Of a stretch of 64,000 nt of DNA, positions 17,182 to 24,955 are shown piece by piece. The notes beneath the pieces were generated by a model. The model made no database searches. It was not told the origin of the DNA and was given only the letters and a program-made list of their open reading frames with translations. Position 1 is the stretch's first letter, and each line of letters starts with the position of its first letter. The stretch covers positions 2,604,001-2,668,000 of the forward strand of contig NZ_AP028461.1 of the NCBI RefSeq assembly GCF_033097365.1, read 5' to 3'. Made by a program: the position numbers and the translations under genes. This DNA is from Actinoplanes sichuanensis. GTDB lineage: Bacteria > Actinomycetota > Actinomycetes > Mycobacteriales > Micromonosporaceae.

Positions 17182-17215
17182 CGCTCGAGGGTGCGGATAA
17201 CCGCACCCTCGAGCG
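17182..17215. promoter_or_regulatory. Perfect 15-bp inverted repeat with 4-base loop
   Basis: The arms CGCTCGAGGGTGCGG and CCGCACCCTCGAGCG flank ATAA. The palindrome lies between the divergent hydrolase (start 17082) and histidine kinase (start 17228) genes and ends directly at the AGGGG ribosome binding site of the latter. It could be an operator or an RNA hairpin that limits kinase translation. Confidence 0.75.
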
Positions 17216-17227
17216 AGGGGTAGCCCC

Positions 17228-18706
17228 ATGGGCGCTGAGCTGCGGGGTGTTTACCTTGATCACGTGACCTCGGCATCAGTGGTGAGACTCCGGACAGCGC
17301 CGGCGGCCCTGTGGGCGGCGCGCTCCTGGCGTGCCACCGCCCACGCGATCATGGGGCTGCCGATCGGCGTGCTGACCTTCACGCTCGTCTGCGGCCTGCC
17401 CGTCGGCGCCGCCTACTGCGCGGGCTGGAGCCTGCTCTACGCATCGACCGACGACTGGCCGCTGACCGCCACGTTTCTGCTGCTCACCGTGGTCGCACCG
17501 CTCGCGGTGCTGTGGTCGCTGCCAGCCCTGACCGCGCTGCAGCGCCGACGTTTCCGGGCGACGCTCGGCGTCGCGATCCCAGCGCTGCCGGCCGGTACCG
17601 GTGACGGCCCGTGGCCGGTGCATCGCGCCCGTGCGGCTGGTACCGGTGACGGCCCGTGGCCGGTGCATCGCGCCCGTGCGGCCGGTAATGGCGACGGCCC
17701 GTGGCCGGTGCATCACGCCCGTGCGGCTGGTACCGGTGACGGCCCGTGGCCGGTCCGTCTCGCCCGCACCGCCCGCGCGGCCGCCACCTGGCGGCAGGCC
17801 GCCTATCACGTGCTCGCGCTGGTCATCGGTGTGGCGGGCGCTGCTCTGACGCTGGCCTTCTGGTCGGCCGGGATCGGCCTCGGTGCGGTTCTGCCTCTGC
17901 AGGCGCTGGGTCTGCTGTCGGATGAGGCCTGGTGGCCGGTCACCGCGCCGACCGCCGTCCTGGCGGTGGCGGCGCTGCTGGCGGCACCGTGGGTGGCCCG
18001 CGGTGTGGCCCGCATCGACACCTCCGCGGCCCGGGCGCTACTCGGCCCGAGCCGCAGCGACGAGCTGACACTGCGGGTGGAGTCCCTGGCCCGCAGCCGG
18101 GCCGATGTCGTCGCCGCCACCGACGCCGAGCGCCGCCGGATCGAGCGTGACCTGCACGACGGCGCACAGCAGCGGCTGGTCTCACTCGCGATGAACCTCG
18201 GTATGGCCCGCGCCAACCTCACCGATGCGCCCGGCCCGGCCCGGCAGGCCATCGAAGCCGCCCACGACGAGGCCACCCAGGCCCTCGCCGAGTTACGCGA
18301 GTTCGTCCGCGGCCTGCATCCGGCCGTGCTCGACGACCGTGGCCTCGACGCGGCCCTGTCCGGGATCGCGGCCCGCGTCCCCATGCCGGTGCGCCTGAGC
18401 GTCGCCGTGCCGCAGCGGTGTTCGCCGGTGATCGAGGCGATCGCCTACTTCGTCGTCTCCGAGGCGCTCACCAACATCACCAAGCATGCCGGCGCCACCC
18501 ACGCCGAGGTCACCGTCGACCGCACCGCCGACGGGCTGCGCGTGGTCGTCACCGACGACGGCCGAGGCGGCGCCACCACCGCCGGGGCCGGTACGGGGCT
18601 GCGCGGGCTGGCCCAGCGCGCCGCGTCGGTCGACGGGACGTTCGCCCTGCACAGCCCGGTCGGCGGACCGACGACGATCACCGTGGAGCTGCCGTGCGTA
18701 TCGTGA
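17228..18706 (+). CDS. NarL-family sensor histidine kinase with tandem-repeat insert
   Basis: This 492-residue membrane kinase has four or more hydrophobic segments: about residues 40-65, 78-100, 195-225 and 240-260. The DHp domain is of the HisKA_3 type with RRIERDLHDGAQQRL (phospho-acceptor His310). The ATPase domain contains SEALTNITKHAG and GRGGATTAGAGTGLRGLAQR. Between the second and third membrane segments sits a run of nearly identical 15-residue units (GTGDGPWPVHRARAA) repeated almost four times. The gene overlaps its response regulator by 13 bp. ATG 17228 has AGGGG eight bases upstream. GTG 17264 is an alternative start. The signal is unknown. Confidence 0.85.
   Translation: MGAELRGVYLDHVTSASVVRLRTAPAALWAARSWRATAHAIMGLPIGVLTFTLVCGLPVGAAYCAGWSLLYASTDDWPLTATFLLLTVVAPLAVLWSLPALTALQRRRFRATLGVAIPALPAGTGDGPWPVHRARAAGTGDGPWPVHRARAAGNGDGPWPVHHARAAGTGDGPWPVRLARTARAAATWRQAAYHVLALVIGVAGAALTLAFWSAGIGLGAVLPLQALGLLSDEAWWPVTAPTAVLAVAALLAAPWVARGVARIDTSAARALLGPSRSDELTLRVESLARSRADVVAATDAERRRIERDLHDGAQQRLVSLAMNLGMARANLTDAPGPARQAIEAAHDEATQALAELREFVRGLHPAVLDDRGLDAALSGIAARVPMPVRLSVAVPQRCSPVIEAIAYFVVSEALTNITKHAGATHAEVTVDRTADGLRVVVTDDGRGGATTAGAGTGLRGLAQRAASVDGTFALHSPVGGPTTITVELPCVS
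17594..17773 (+). repeat. 45-bp tandem repeats inside the kinase gene
   Basis: Units at 17594-17638, 17639-17683 and 17684-17728 are nearly identical, and a fourth at 17729-17773 diverges in its second half. Being 45 bp, they preserve the frame and encode 15-residue Gly/Pro/Trp units. Copy number could vary between strains. Confidence 0.9.
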
Positions 18707-19353
18707 TCGCGGAAGACTCGGTGCTGCTGCGTGCCGGTCTGACCCGGCTGCTCGACGACGGTGGATTCGACGTCGTCGAGGCCGTCGCCGACGCCGACCA
18801 CCTGCTCCGCGCGGTCGACGAGCATCGCCCCGACATCGCGCTGGTCGACGTGCGGATGCCACCCACCCACACCGACGAGGGCATCCGGGCCGCCCTCGTC
18901 ATCCGCCACCAGTTCCCGGCGGTCGCCGTGGTCGTCCTGTCGCAGTATGTCGAGGAGCGTTACGCCACCGACCTGCTGTCCGTGCGGACCAACGGGGTCG
19001 GATACCTGCTGAAAGACCGCGTCGCGCACGTCACCGACTTCCTCGACGCGTTGCGCCGGGTGGCCGCCGGCGGCACCGCCCTCGATCCGGAGGTGGTCGC
19101 CCAGCTGATCGTGCGGCACCGCCCCGACCCGTTGGAACGGCTGACACCCCGAGAGTCGCAGGTGCTGCGGATGATGGCCGAGGGCCGATCCAACAACGGC
19201 ATCGTCGATGCCCTGCGGGTCAGCCACAGCGCGGTCGAGAAACACATCAGCAGCATCTTCACCAAGCTCGACCTTCCCGCCGCCGATTCCGATCACCGTC
19301 GCGTCCTGGCCGTCGTGAAGTTCCTGCAGTCCTGGCCTGGCCTTGCGCAGTGA
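18694..19353 (+). CDS. NarL/LuxR-family response regulator
   Basis: This 219-residue regulator is the partner of the upstream kinase, with its GTG start inside the last codons of that gene. The receiver domain has the acidic pocket IAEDS, phospho-acceptor Asp52 in LVDVRMP, and Lys in YLLKDRV. The C-terminal LuxR-type helix-turn-helix reads LTPRESQVLRMMAEGRSNNGIVDALRVSHSAVEKHISSIFTKL. The receiver has a slightly longer loop after the Asp (PPTHTDEG), typical of the DesR/LiaR-like subgroup paired with such kinases. The natural candidate target is the palindrome at 17182-17215. Confidence 0.9.
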   Translation: MRIVIAEDSVLLRAGLTRLLDDGGFDVVEAVADADHLLRAVDEHRPDIALVDVRMPPTHTDEGIRAALVIRHQFPAVAVVVLSQYVEERYATDLLSVRTNGVGYLLKDRVAHVTDFLDALRRVAAGGTALDPEVVAQLIVRHRPDPLERLTPRESQVLRMMAEGRSNNGIVDALRVSHSAVEKHISSIFTKLDLPAADSDHRRVLAVVKFLQSWPGLAQ

Positions 19354-19387
19354 CCCGTCGAGGCACGGACCCGATCGGCCCGTCAGA

Positions 19388-19504
19388 TCAGCCGCGCCGG
19401 CCTGTGTCGCGCCGCATCGATCGGCCCAGCTTGAAGGCCTTGTAGGACAGGATCGGTCCGAGTATGACCATTGCCACGATCAGGGATACGAGTAGCCATC
19501 GCAT
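19388..19504 (-). CDS. 38-residue single-pass membrane microprotein
   Basis: On the minus strand from ATG 19504, the frame reads MRWLLVSLIVAMVILGPIL, then SYKAFKLGRSMRRDTGRRG and stop. One clean membrane helix is followed by a strongly basic tail, so the C-terminus should be cytoplasmic. AAGGA lies about seven bases upstream of the start. It is convergent with the response regulator gene. I know no family. The composition and start signal favour a real gene, but chance cannot be excluded. Confidence 0.45.
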   Translation of the reverse strand: MRWLLVSLIVAMVILGPILSYKAFKLGRSMRRDTGRRG

Positions 19505-19544
19505 GGTCGATCCTTGCCCGCTGTCCGCTCATCTCATTCTCGCT

Positions 19545-19652
19545 GTCATCGGCTTGTCGGCGGACATCTCGTCGTGCTCGCCGTCATCGGCTTGTCGGCG
19601 GACATCTCGTCGTGCTCGCCGTCATCGGCTTATCGGCGGACATCTCGTCATG
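19545..19652. repeat. Three 38-bp tandem repeats between genes
   Basis: Copies begin at 19545, 19583 and 19621 with GTCATCGGCTTGTCGGCGG (A for G in the third) and continue to CATCTCGTCGTG. The third is shortened. They lie between the microprotein gene and the glycosyltransferase gene. No coding function is evident in any frame. Confidence 0.85.
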
Positions 19653-19837
19653 CCGAAGGCGGGACGCACGCCGCGGGCTCCAGACCGCCCGCTGGCGGCG
19701 ATGATCTCTGCCGGGGGATCGCGCCGGCGGACCCTTCCGGATCTCGGTAACGCTGTTCATCCTCGGTCGCGGATCCTTGCGCGGGTCCTGAGAGCGGCTT
19801 GAGGTTGCGTTGAGGGTGCGATCCGATCTGTGGGGGC

Positions 19838-20614
19838 ATGAACGCCACCGCAGTCGCCGCCCCCGCCGCCACCGTCCGTCGCTCGGCCGTCGAGCTCAGC
19901 GTGGTGGTGCCGTTCTTCAACCCGGGTCCGGTGGTGCGTCGCACGGTCGAGCAGCTGGTCGCCTGCCTGACCGAGGCCGGGGTGGCGTTCGAGGTGATCG
20001 CGGTCTCCGACGGCTCGACCGACGGCTCCGCCGCCCTGCTCGCGGGCATGGTGAACGTGACGGTGCTCGACAACCCGGTCAACCAGGGCAAGGGCGCCGC
20101 CCTGCACCAGGGGTTCGCCGCCGCCAACGGCGCCTGGGTCGGGTTCATCGACGCCGACGGCGACATCGACCCCCGGCACCTGGTCGACTACCTGACGCTC
20201 GCCCGCACCGGCGGCCACGCCATGGTCTACGCCGACAAGCGCCACATCGCCTCGGTGTCGGGTGCGAGCCGGGCCCGTAAGCTGATCTCGGTGTCCTACT
20301 CGACGCTGGTCACGGCCATGTTCGGCCTGACGGTGCGGGACACCCAGACCGGCTGCAAGATCATCCGCCGGGACGTACTCACCGAGGTCCTGCCCCGGCT
20401 GCGCGAACGCCGCTTCGCGTTCGACCTCGAACTGTTCGTCGCGACCGCCGCCGCCGGCATCACCGACGTGCAGGCCGCCCCGGTCCGCCTCGAGACCCGC
20501 GTCGCCGGGTCGACGGTCACCACCAAGAGCATCGTCCGCACGATCCGTGACACGTTCACCATCTACGGCCGCCGCCGCGCGAACCACTACGCCGTCTACG
20601 CCCTCGCCGCCTGA
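19838..20614 (+). CDS. Family 2 glycosyltransferase, DPM/ALG5-like
   Basis: This 258-residue soluble GT-A fold enzyme has the N-terminal strand ELSVVVPFFNPG, the SDGSTDGS motif, NQGKGAALHQGF and the metal-binding FIDADGDIDP. This set is typical of polyprenyl-phosphate sugar transferases related to dolichyl-phosphate glucosyl/mannosyl transferase, which transfer a sugar from a nucleotide donor to a lipid carrier. RDTQTGCKIIRRDV is the usual acceptor-loop signature. No C-terminal membrane anchor is present. It has no glycan cluster around it, so the product is unclear. Confidence 0.85.
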   Translation: MNATAVAAPAATVRRSAVELSVVVPFFNPGPVVRRTVEQLVACLTEAGVAFEVIAVSDGSTDGSAALLAGMVNVTVLDNPVNQGKGAALHQGFAAANGAWVGFIDADGDIDPRHLVDYLTLARTGGHAMVYADKRHIASVSGASRARKLISVSYSTLVTAMFGLTVRDTQTGCKIIRRDVLTEVLPRLRERRFAFDLELFVATAAAGITDVQAAPVRLETRVAGSTVTTKSIVRTIRDTFTIYGRRRANHYAVYALAA

Positions 20615-20659
20615 ATCTGAGGAAGGCCGGGTTCCTGAATCTGGGTGAGGCCGAGGTTA

Positions 20660-20690
20660 GTAGACAGTGTCTACTCCGGCTTGTTAGCGT
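20660..20690 (+). promoter_or_regulatory. Operator and likely promoter of the MFS gene
   Basis: The palindrome GTAGACA-G-TGTCTAC at 20660-20674 contains TAGACA, a plausible -35 box. TAGCGT at 20685-20690, 18 bp further on, fits a -10 box. Transcription would then begin at about the ATG (20696), giving a nearly leaderless mRNA. A related site (GTAGACAGTGTC, 22004-22015) lies at the start of the TetR gene, which suggests autoregulation. Confidence 0.6.
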
Positions 20691-20695
20691 CGGGC

Positions 20696-22069
20696 ATGAA
20701 CCGATCCGTGGCACTGCTCGCCAGCGTTACCGGCGCCATGATGGTGGCCATCGACGGCACGGCTCTGCTGATCGCGCAACCGAACATGCTGCGCGATCTG
20801 AACGCCTCCGTCGTCGAGGTGCAATGGACCAGCACGGCCTACCTGGTCGCCGTGGCGTCGCTGCTGATTCTCGGCGGACGGCTCGGCGACCGGTTCGGCC
20901 ACGCCCGCCTGCTGTTGATCGGCGCCGGCGGATTCGGCGCCGCGTCGGTCGCGATCGTGCTGGCCCCGGGCATCGACGGAGTGATCGCCGGACGAGCCGT
21001 GCAGGGCCTGTTCGGCGCCCTGCTGCAACCGGCCACCCTCGCGCTGCTCCGGCTCGCCTTTCCCGCGGACCGGCTCAGCATGCCGGTCGCGATCCGCACG
21101 AGCGGCATCGGGGTCGCGGCCGCCCTGGGGCCGGTGCTCGGCGGCGCGCTGGTCGACCAATACGGCTGGCGTTCAGTATTCATCATCAATGTTCCGGTCG
21201 CCCTGCTCATCGTGGCTGCGGCGGTCTCGGTCGGCGGCCTCGAAGGCCCTCGGCAACCTGTCCGCGTACGCCTGCCCCTGCTCGAATCGGCTTTGACGGC
21301 GACGTCGATCGGCCTGCTCGTCCACGCGCTCACCGCCGTCCCGCTCACCGGTTGGGCCGTGCCCACGACGCTGTTCCCACTGTCCGGCGCGGCCGTGCTC
21401 GCCGTCCTGATGGTGTCGCACCAACGCCGAGCCGTCGACGCGCTGGTGCCGGCCGCGGTCGCCCGCTCGCGCCCGGTGATGGCGTCGATGTGCCTGCTGC
21501 TCGTGGTCGCGGCCGCATTGTTCGGTTCGCTCTTCGTCGCCAGCCTGACGATCCAGGACGGACAGCGCCTCAGCGCCCTGGCCGGCGGACTGCAGGTGCT
21601 GCCGTTGACCGCCGCGATGGTGCTCGGTGCGCCGCTGGTCGGCCTCGCGCTGCGCCGCTGGGATGCCCGCCGGATCGCGGTCACCGGGGTGATCCTGGTG
21701 GCGGCCGCCGTCGCCGGGCTGGCCCGATTCGGCCCGGTCGCCGCGACGACCGGGCTGCTCGGTGCCGGCTACGCCATCGTCATGGTGACGGCCACGGGCA
21801 CCGTCGTCGGTGACGCCCCGCCGGTGTACGCGGGCGTGGTGGGTGGTCTCAAACAGACCGCGCTGAACCTCGGCTCGACAGTGGGCATCGCGATCGCCGC
21901 CGCGATCATGACCGGCTGGTCGATCGACGCCGCGCTGTGGGTGCTGTGCGCAACCGTCCTGCTCGCTCTGGTGCCGGCCGCCCTGCTGACCCGGCCGCTT
22001 CTGGTAGACAGTGTCGGTGGACGCGGCGGAAACGGGCTTGAAGGCCCGGTTGGTGCAGGTGGGCGTTGA
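20696..22069 (+). CDS. MFS multidrug-type efflux transporter (DHA2-like)
   Basis: This 457-residue membrane protein has 12-14 hydrophobic segments and is predicted to export drugs by proton antiport. The first helix carries MMVAIDGTALLIAQP (motif D1-like). The loop after helix 2 has GGRLGDRFGHARLLL (motif A), and GPVLGGALVDQYGWRSVFIINVPVAL matches motif C and the following loop of the DHA2/EmrB group. The C-terminus overlaps the beginning of the TetR regulator gene by about 53 bp. The start is ATG 20696. The substrate cannot be read from sequence. Confidence 0.88.
   Translation: MNRSVALLASVTGAMMVAIDGTALLIAQPNMLRDLNASVVEVQWTSTAYLVAVASLLILGGRLGDRFGHARLLLIGAGGFGAASVAIVLAPGIDGVIAGRAVQGLFGALLQPATLALLRLAFPADRLSMPVAIRTSGIGVAAALGPVLGGALVDQYGWRSVFIINVPVALLIVAAAVSVGGLEGPRQPVRVRLPLLESALTATSIGLLVHALTAVPLTGWAVPTTLFPLSGAAVLAVLMVSHQRRAVDALVPAAVARSRPVMASMCLLLVVAAALFGSLFVASLTIQDGQRLSALAGGLQVLPLTAAMVLGAPLVGLALRRWDARRIAVTGVILVAAAVAGLARFGPVAATTGLLGAGYAIVMVTATGTVVGDAPPVYAGVVGGLKQTALNLGSTVGIAIAAAIMTGWSIDAALWVLCATVLLALVPAALLTRPLLVDSVGGRGGNGLEGPVGAGGR
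22004..22015 (+). promoter_or_regulatory. Second operator half-palindrome at the TetR gene start
   Basis: GTAGACAGTGTC repeats the first 12 bases of the palindrome at 20660 and lies 1-13 bases before the candidate start codons of the TetR gene, inside the 3' end of the MFS gene. Confidence 0.55.
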
Positions 22070-22601
22070 TCTGCTGGCTCAGGAGGGCCTTTCGGCGCTG
22101 ACCCTGCGGGAGATCGCCCGCAAGGCGGGGGTGTCGCATGGGGCGCCGCGCCGGCACTTCCCGACCCACCTGGAGTTGCTGTCCGCCATCGCCCAGAAGG
22201 GTTTCACCGACCTGACCGCCGTCGTCGCCCGCGCCGTCGAGGATCGCGAGCGGAGCCCACGGGCGAGACTCACGGTGCTGGGCCGTGTGTACCTGGACTT
22301 CGCCCGCGACAACCCGGGCATGTTCGAGCTGATGTTCCGGCACGACCTGCTGGAGAGCAACCGGCTGGGCCTTCGCGAGACCAGCCTGCCGCTGTTCACG
22401 ATGCTCGTCGACCTGATCACCGAGGTCGGACCGGCGGGGGAGACGCCACCGCGGGTCGTCGCCGGCGCGCTGTGGGCCAACCTGCACGGCATCGCCCTGC
22501 TGTGGGGCTGGGGCAGCCTGCCGCTGGCCACCGGGGCGGACCGGGCCGACGTGCTGCTGCACGCCGCGCTGGCGGCCCATCTCGGGCCGGAGACCATTTG
22601 A
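22017..22601 (+). CDS. TetR/AcrR-family transcriptional regulator of the MFS gene
   Basis: This 194-residue repressor has the N-terminal helix-turn-helix LSALTLREIARKAGVSHGAPRRHFPTHLELLSAIAQKGF (about residues 24-62) and an all-helical ligand domain (the WHG-like type) with FARDNPGMFELMFRHDLL. It is encoded directly after and overlapping the MFS transporter, and both genes have copies of the GTAGACAGTGTC box. A drug-responsive repressor of the pump is the simple model. GTG 22017 is chosen, as it is positioned for a leaderless transcript. GTG 22011 would add two residues. Confidence 0.85.
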   Translation: MDAAETGLKARLVQVGVDLLAQEGLSALTLREIARKAGVSHGAPRRHFPTHLELLSAIAQKGFTDLTAVVARAVEDRERSPRARLTVLGRVYLDFARDNPGMFELMFRHDLLESNRLGLRETSLPLFTMLVDLITEVGPAGETPPRVVAGALWANLHGIALLWGWGSLPLATGADRADVLLHAALAAHLGPETI

Positions 22602-22622
22602 GCGGGCGGCTACGGTGGGCTG

Positions 22623-23183
22623 ATGTCTACCAGACTGTCCCCTGCGGAATGGGTTCGGCGGCGCCGGGCCGACTTCGTCGACAAGCGGCTGGAGGTCGCC
22701 GGCGCGCGGGCGTTCGGCCGCCTCGACAGCCTCGGCGAGAGCTGGCACATCGTGGACTGGTCCGAGACCGGGCTGTCCCGGCGGCACGACGAGAGTGACC
22801 CGCTGGGCGCCCGCGCCGGTTTCCTGGCGGTCGGGCCCGGCGGGGTCTATGCGGTGACCGTCGCCGACCAGGGTCTCTTTCGAGTGCACGTCGCCGGCGA
22901 CATGGTGCAGATCAACGGCCGGCGGGTGGCGTATGTGGCGGAGGCTCGCCGCGCCGCGAGCCGTGCCGCCGCCGCCCTGTCCGAGGTGGCCGGTGCCAAG
23001 GTGTCGGTCGTCGCGGTGCTCGCCTTCACCGGGGTGGGCGCCGTCAGCACCCACGGTGTGCCCCCGTCGTGCCTGGTCGCCACCGACCGTGAGCTGGACA
23101 AGCTGCTCACGTCCGGTGGTCACCGGATCAGTGCGGACACGGCGGCCCGGCTCGCGAAGATCGCCCGCGACTGCGCCCCGTAG
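22623..23183 (+). CDS. NERD-like (nuclease-related) domain protein
   Basis: This 186-residue soluble protein has the pattern of actinobacterial NERD-like proteins: EVAGARAFGRLDSLGESWHIVDWSE, GFLAVGPGGVYAVTVADQG, VQINGRRVAYVAEARRAASRAAAAL and a terminal PSCLVATDRELDKLL. These proteins have a core like restriction endonuclease folds, but here the canonical catalytic D/E-x-K triad is not obvious. Nuclease activity is therefore doubtful. No partner gene is adjacent. It is probably a single-gene unit starting 21 bp after the TetR gene. Confidence 0.6.
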   Translation: MSTRLSPAEWVRRRRADFVDKRLEVAGARAFGRLDSLGESWHIVDWSETGLSRRHDESDPLGARAGFLAVGPGGVYAVTVADQGLFRVHVAGDMVQINGRRVAYVAEARRAASRAAAALSEVAGAKVSVVAVLAFTGVGAVSTHGVPPSCLVATDRELDKLLTSGGHRISADTAARLAKIARDCAP

Positions 23184-23193
23184 GAGGAGCCGG

Positions 23194-23769
23194 TCACCAC
23201 CGGGCGAGAGCCTGGCGTTCCACTTTCGTGAACGTGCGAGCCGGCAGCCGGCCGTTGCCGCATCGGTAGTCGGGCCACATCCGCGAGGTGCACTTCGTGT
23301 TGTGGCGGGCGCCGTTGGCATGGCCGAGTTCGTGGTCGAGGATCGACCGCCGGGTGTGCCAACTCTTACGGGCGAGGGTCGCCGACAGGCGGATCTCTGA
23401 GGTCCGGCGGCCGTCCGTCCAGCTGGTCCATGCGCCGTGCCCGCGGGTGGCGTTGCTTTCGACGATCCGGATGCAGCGGTATCCGGTCCGGCATCGGCCG
23501 AGGCGCATGTCCGAGGTGGTGTACCTGTCGACGAACGCGATCGACGACCGCAGCGCCGAGTCGAAACGGGAGCCGACGTGCTCCTCGACGTAGACGACGC
23601 TGGTGCCCAGCAGGCGTGGTGCGGGCGGCCGGACGAAGTCCCCGGCCGTGGCGGGGGAGGCGGCGAACGTCAGCGAGGTGGCGGCGAGGGTGGATGTCAT
23701 GGCGACCCGGAGAAGGTGGGTCGAGCGCGTTTTCACGGGAAGCGGCGTTACCCCGTCATTGATCGACAT
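23194..23769 (-). CDS. Secreted metzincin-like zinc metalloprotease
   Basis: This 191-residue exported protein has a signal peptide (hydrophobic segment at about residues 18-42, ending ATA) and a compact catalytic domain. The zinc site is DHELGHANGARHN, which fits the metzincin signature HExxHxxGxxH with His146, Glu147, His150 and His156. A downstream methionine (SRMWPDYRC) may form the Met-turn. Pairs of cysteines (CRTGYRC, TKC, YRC) suggest disulfides. The small size resembles snapalysin-type secreted neutral proteases, though I would not assign that name. The start is ATG 23769, and the gene is divergent from the sugar dehydrogenase gene. Confidence 0.75.
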   Translation of the reverse strand: MSINDGVTPLPVKTRSTHLLRVAMTSTLAATSLTFAASPATAGDFVRPPAPRLLGTSVVYVEEHVGSRFDSALRSSIAFVDRYTTSDMRLGRCRTGYRCIRIVESNATRGHGAWTSWTDGRRTSEIRLSATLARKSWHTRRSILDHELGHANGARHNTKCTSRMWPDYRCGNGRLPARTFTKVERQALARW

Positions 23770-23847
23770 AACCGTATGTCGGCCACTCCGGGTGCGAATC
23801 CGGCAAAGGCGAACTAGATTGACTTTTGTCTATTCGAGGAGGTGCTC

Positions 23848-24894
23848 ATGCACCGTACGATCATCGCGTTGGGTATCGGAGCCGTCCTGGTGGTGACCGC
23901 TCCGCAGGCCGCCGTCGCCATGGCGCCCGACCTGAACAATCCGCAGGTCGTGGCCACTGGCCTGACCGTTCCGTGGGGGCTCGACTTCCTGCCCGACGGC
24001 AGCGCGCTCGTCACCGAGCGTAACAGTGCTCGCGTCCTGCGTGTGCGCCCCGGCAGTGCCCCGACCACCGTCACCACCATCGCCGGGGTCGCCCCCACCG
24101 GCGAGGCGGGACTGCTCGGCCTGGCCGTCTCGCCGACCTTCGAGCAGGACGACCTGGTGTACGTCTACTTCACCTCGGCCACCGACAACCGGATCGCGCG
24201 GTTCCGCCTGGACGCGCCGGCCACCCAGCAGGTCGTCCTCAGCGGCCTGGCCAAGGCGAGCATCCACGACGGCGGCCGGATCGCCTTCGGCCCGGACGGC
24301 ATGCTGTACGCCACGGTCGGCGACGCCGGCGTGACGTCGAACGCGCAGAACCAGCAGAGCCGTAACGGCAAGATCCTGCGGATGCGACCGGACGGCGGAG
24401 TGCCCGCGACGGGTAACCCGTTCCCGAACTCGCTGGTCTACAGCCTGGGCCACCGCAATCCGCAGGGCCTGGCGTGGGATGCGCAGGGCCGGTTGTACGC
24501 CGCCGAGTTCGGCCAGAACACCTGGGACGAGGTCAACCAGATCGTGGCCGGCGGCAACTACGGTTGGCCGACCGTCGAGGGCAACAGCAGCGACACCCGG
24601 TTCCGTAACCCGATCGTGGTGTGGAGCACCGCGCAAGCGTCCCCGAGTGGCGCCGCGATCGACGGCCAGACCCTGTACGTCGCGGCGCTGCGCGGCCAGC
24701 GCCTGTGGTCGGTGCCGCTGAACGGTGCCGGCGGGGCGGGCACCCCGACCGGGCTGCTCCAGGGGCAGTACGGCCGGCTGCGTACGGTCGAGCGTGCTCC
24801 CGACGGCGCGCTGTGGGTGACCACCAGCAACCGGGACGGCCGCGGCACTCCGGCGGCAGCCGACGACCGCATCCTGCGCTTCCCGCCTCTGTAA
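23848..24894 (+). CDS. Secreted PQQ-dependent sugar dehydrogenase-type beta-propeller
   Basis: This 348-residue exported protein has a signal peptide (residues 1-25) and the soluble aldose/sorbosone dehydrogenase fold: VPWGLDFLPDGSALVTER, GEAGLLGLAVSPTF, GRIAFGPDGMLYATVGDAG, YSLGHRNPQGLAWDAQGRLYAAEFGQ and GGNYGWPTVEG. Known members oxidise sugars with pyrroloquinoline quinone. The histidine of GHRNPQG and the arginine following it are conserved quinone-site residues. No PQQ biosynthesis genes are in the window. The start ATG 23848 has AGGAGG at 23837-23842. Confidence 0.85.
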   Translation: MHRTIIALGIGAVLVVTAPQAAVAMAPDLNNPQVVATGLTVPWGLDFLPDGSALVTERNSARVLRVRPGSAPTTVTTIAGVAPTGEAGLLGLAVSPTFEQDDLVYVYFTSATDNRIARFRLDAPATQQVVLSGLAKASIHDGGRIAFGPDGMLYATVGDAGVTSNAQNQQSRNGKILRMRPDGGVPATGNPFPNSLVYSLGHRNPQGLAWDAQGRLYAAEFGQNTWDEVNQIVAGGNYGWPTVEGNSSDTRFRNPIVVWSTAQASPSGAAIDGQTLYVAALRGQRLWSVPLNGAGGAGTPTGLLQGQYGRLRTVERAPDGALWVTTSNRDGRGTPAAADDRILRFPPL

Positions 24895-24955
24895 CCGGGT
24901 GGACACTGCCCGCTACTGTGCCTCGCGAAGACGGCGCCGTACGGGAGGTCGGACT

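Noticed and set aside
19541..19660. The 38-bp repeats as a CRISPR array
   Set aside because: The copies are directly adjacent with no spacers, and no cas gene is present.
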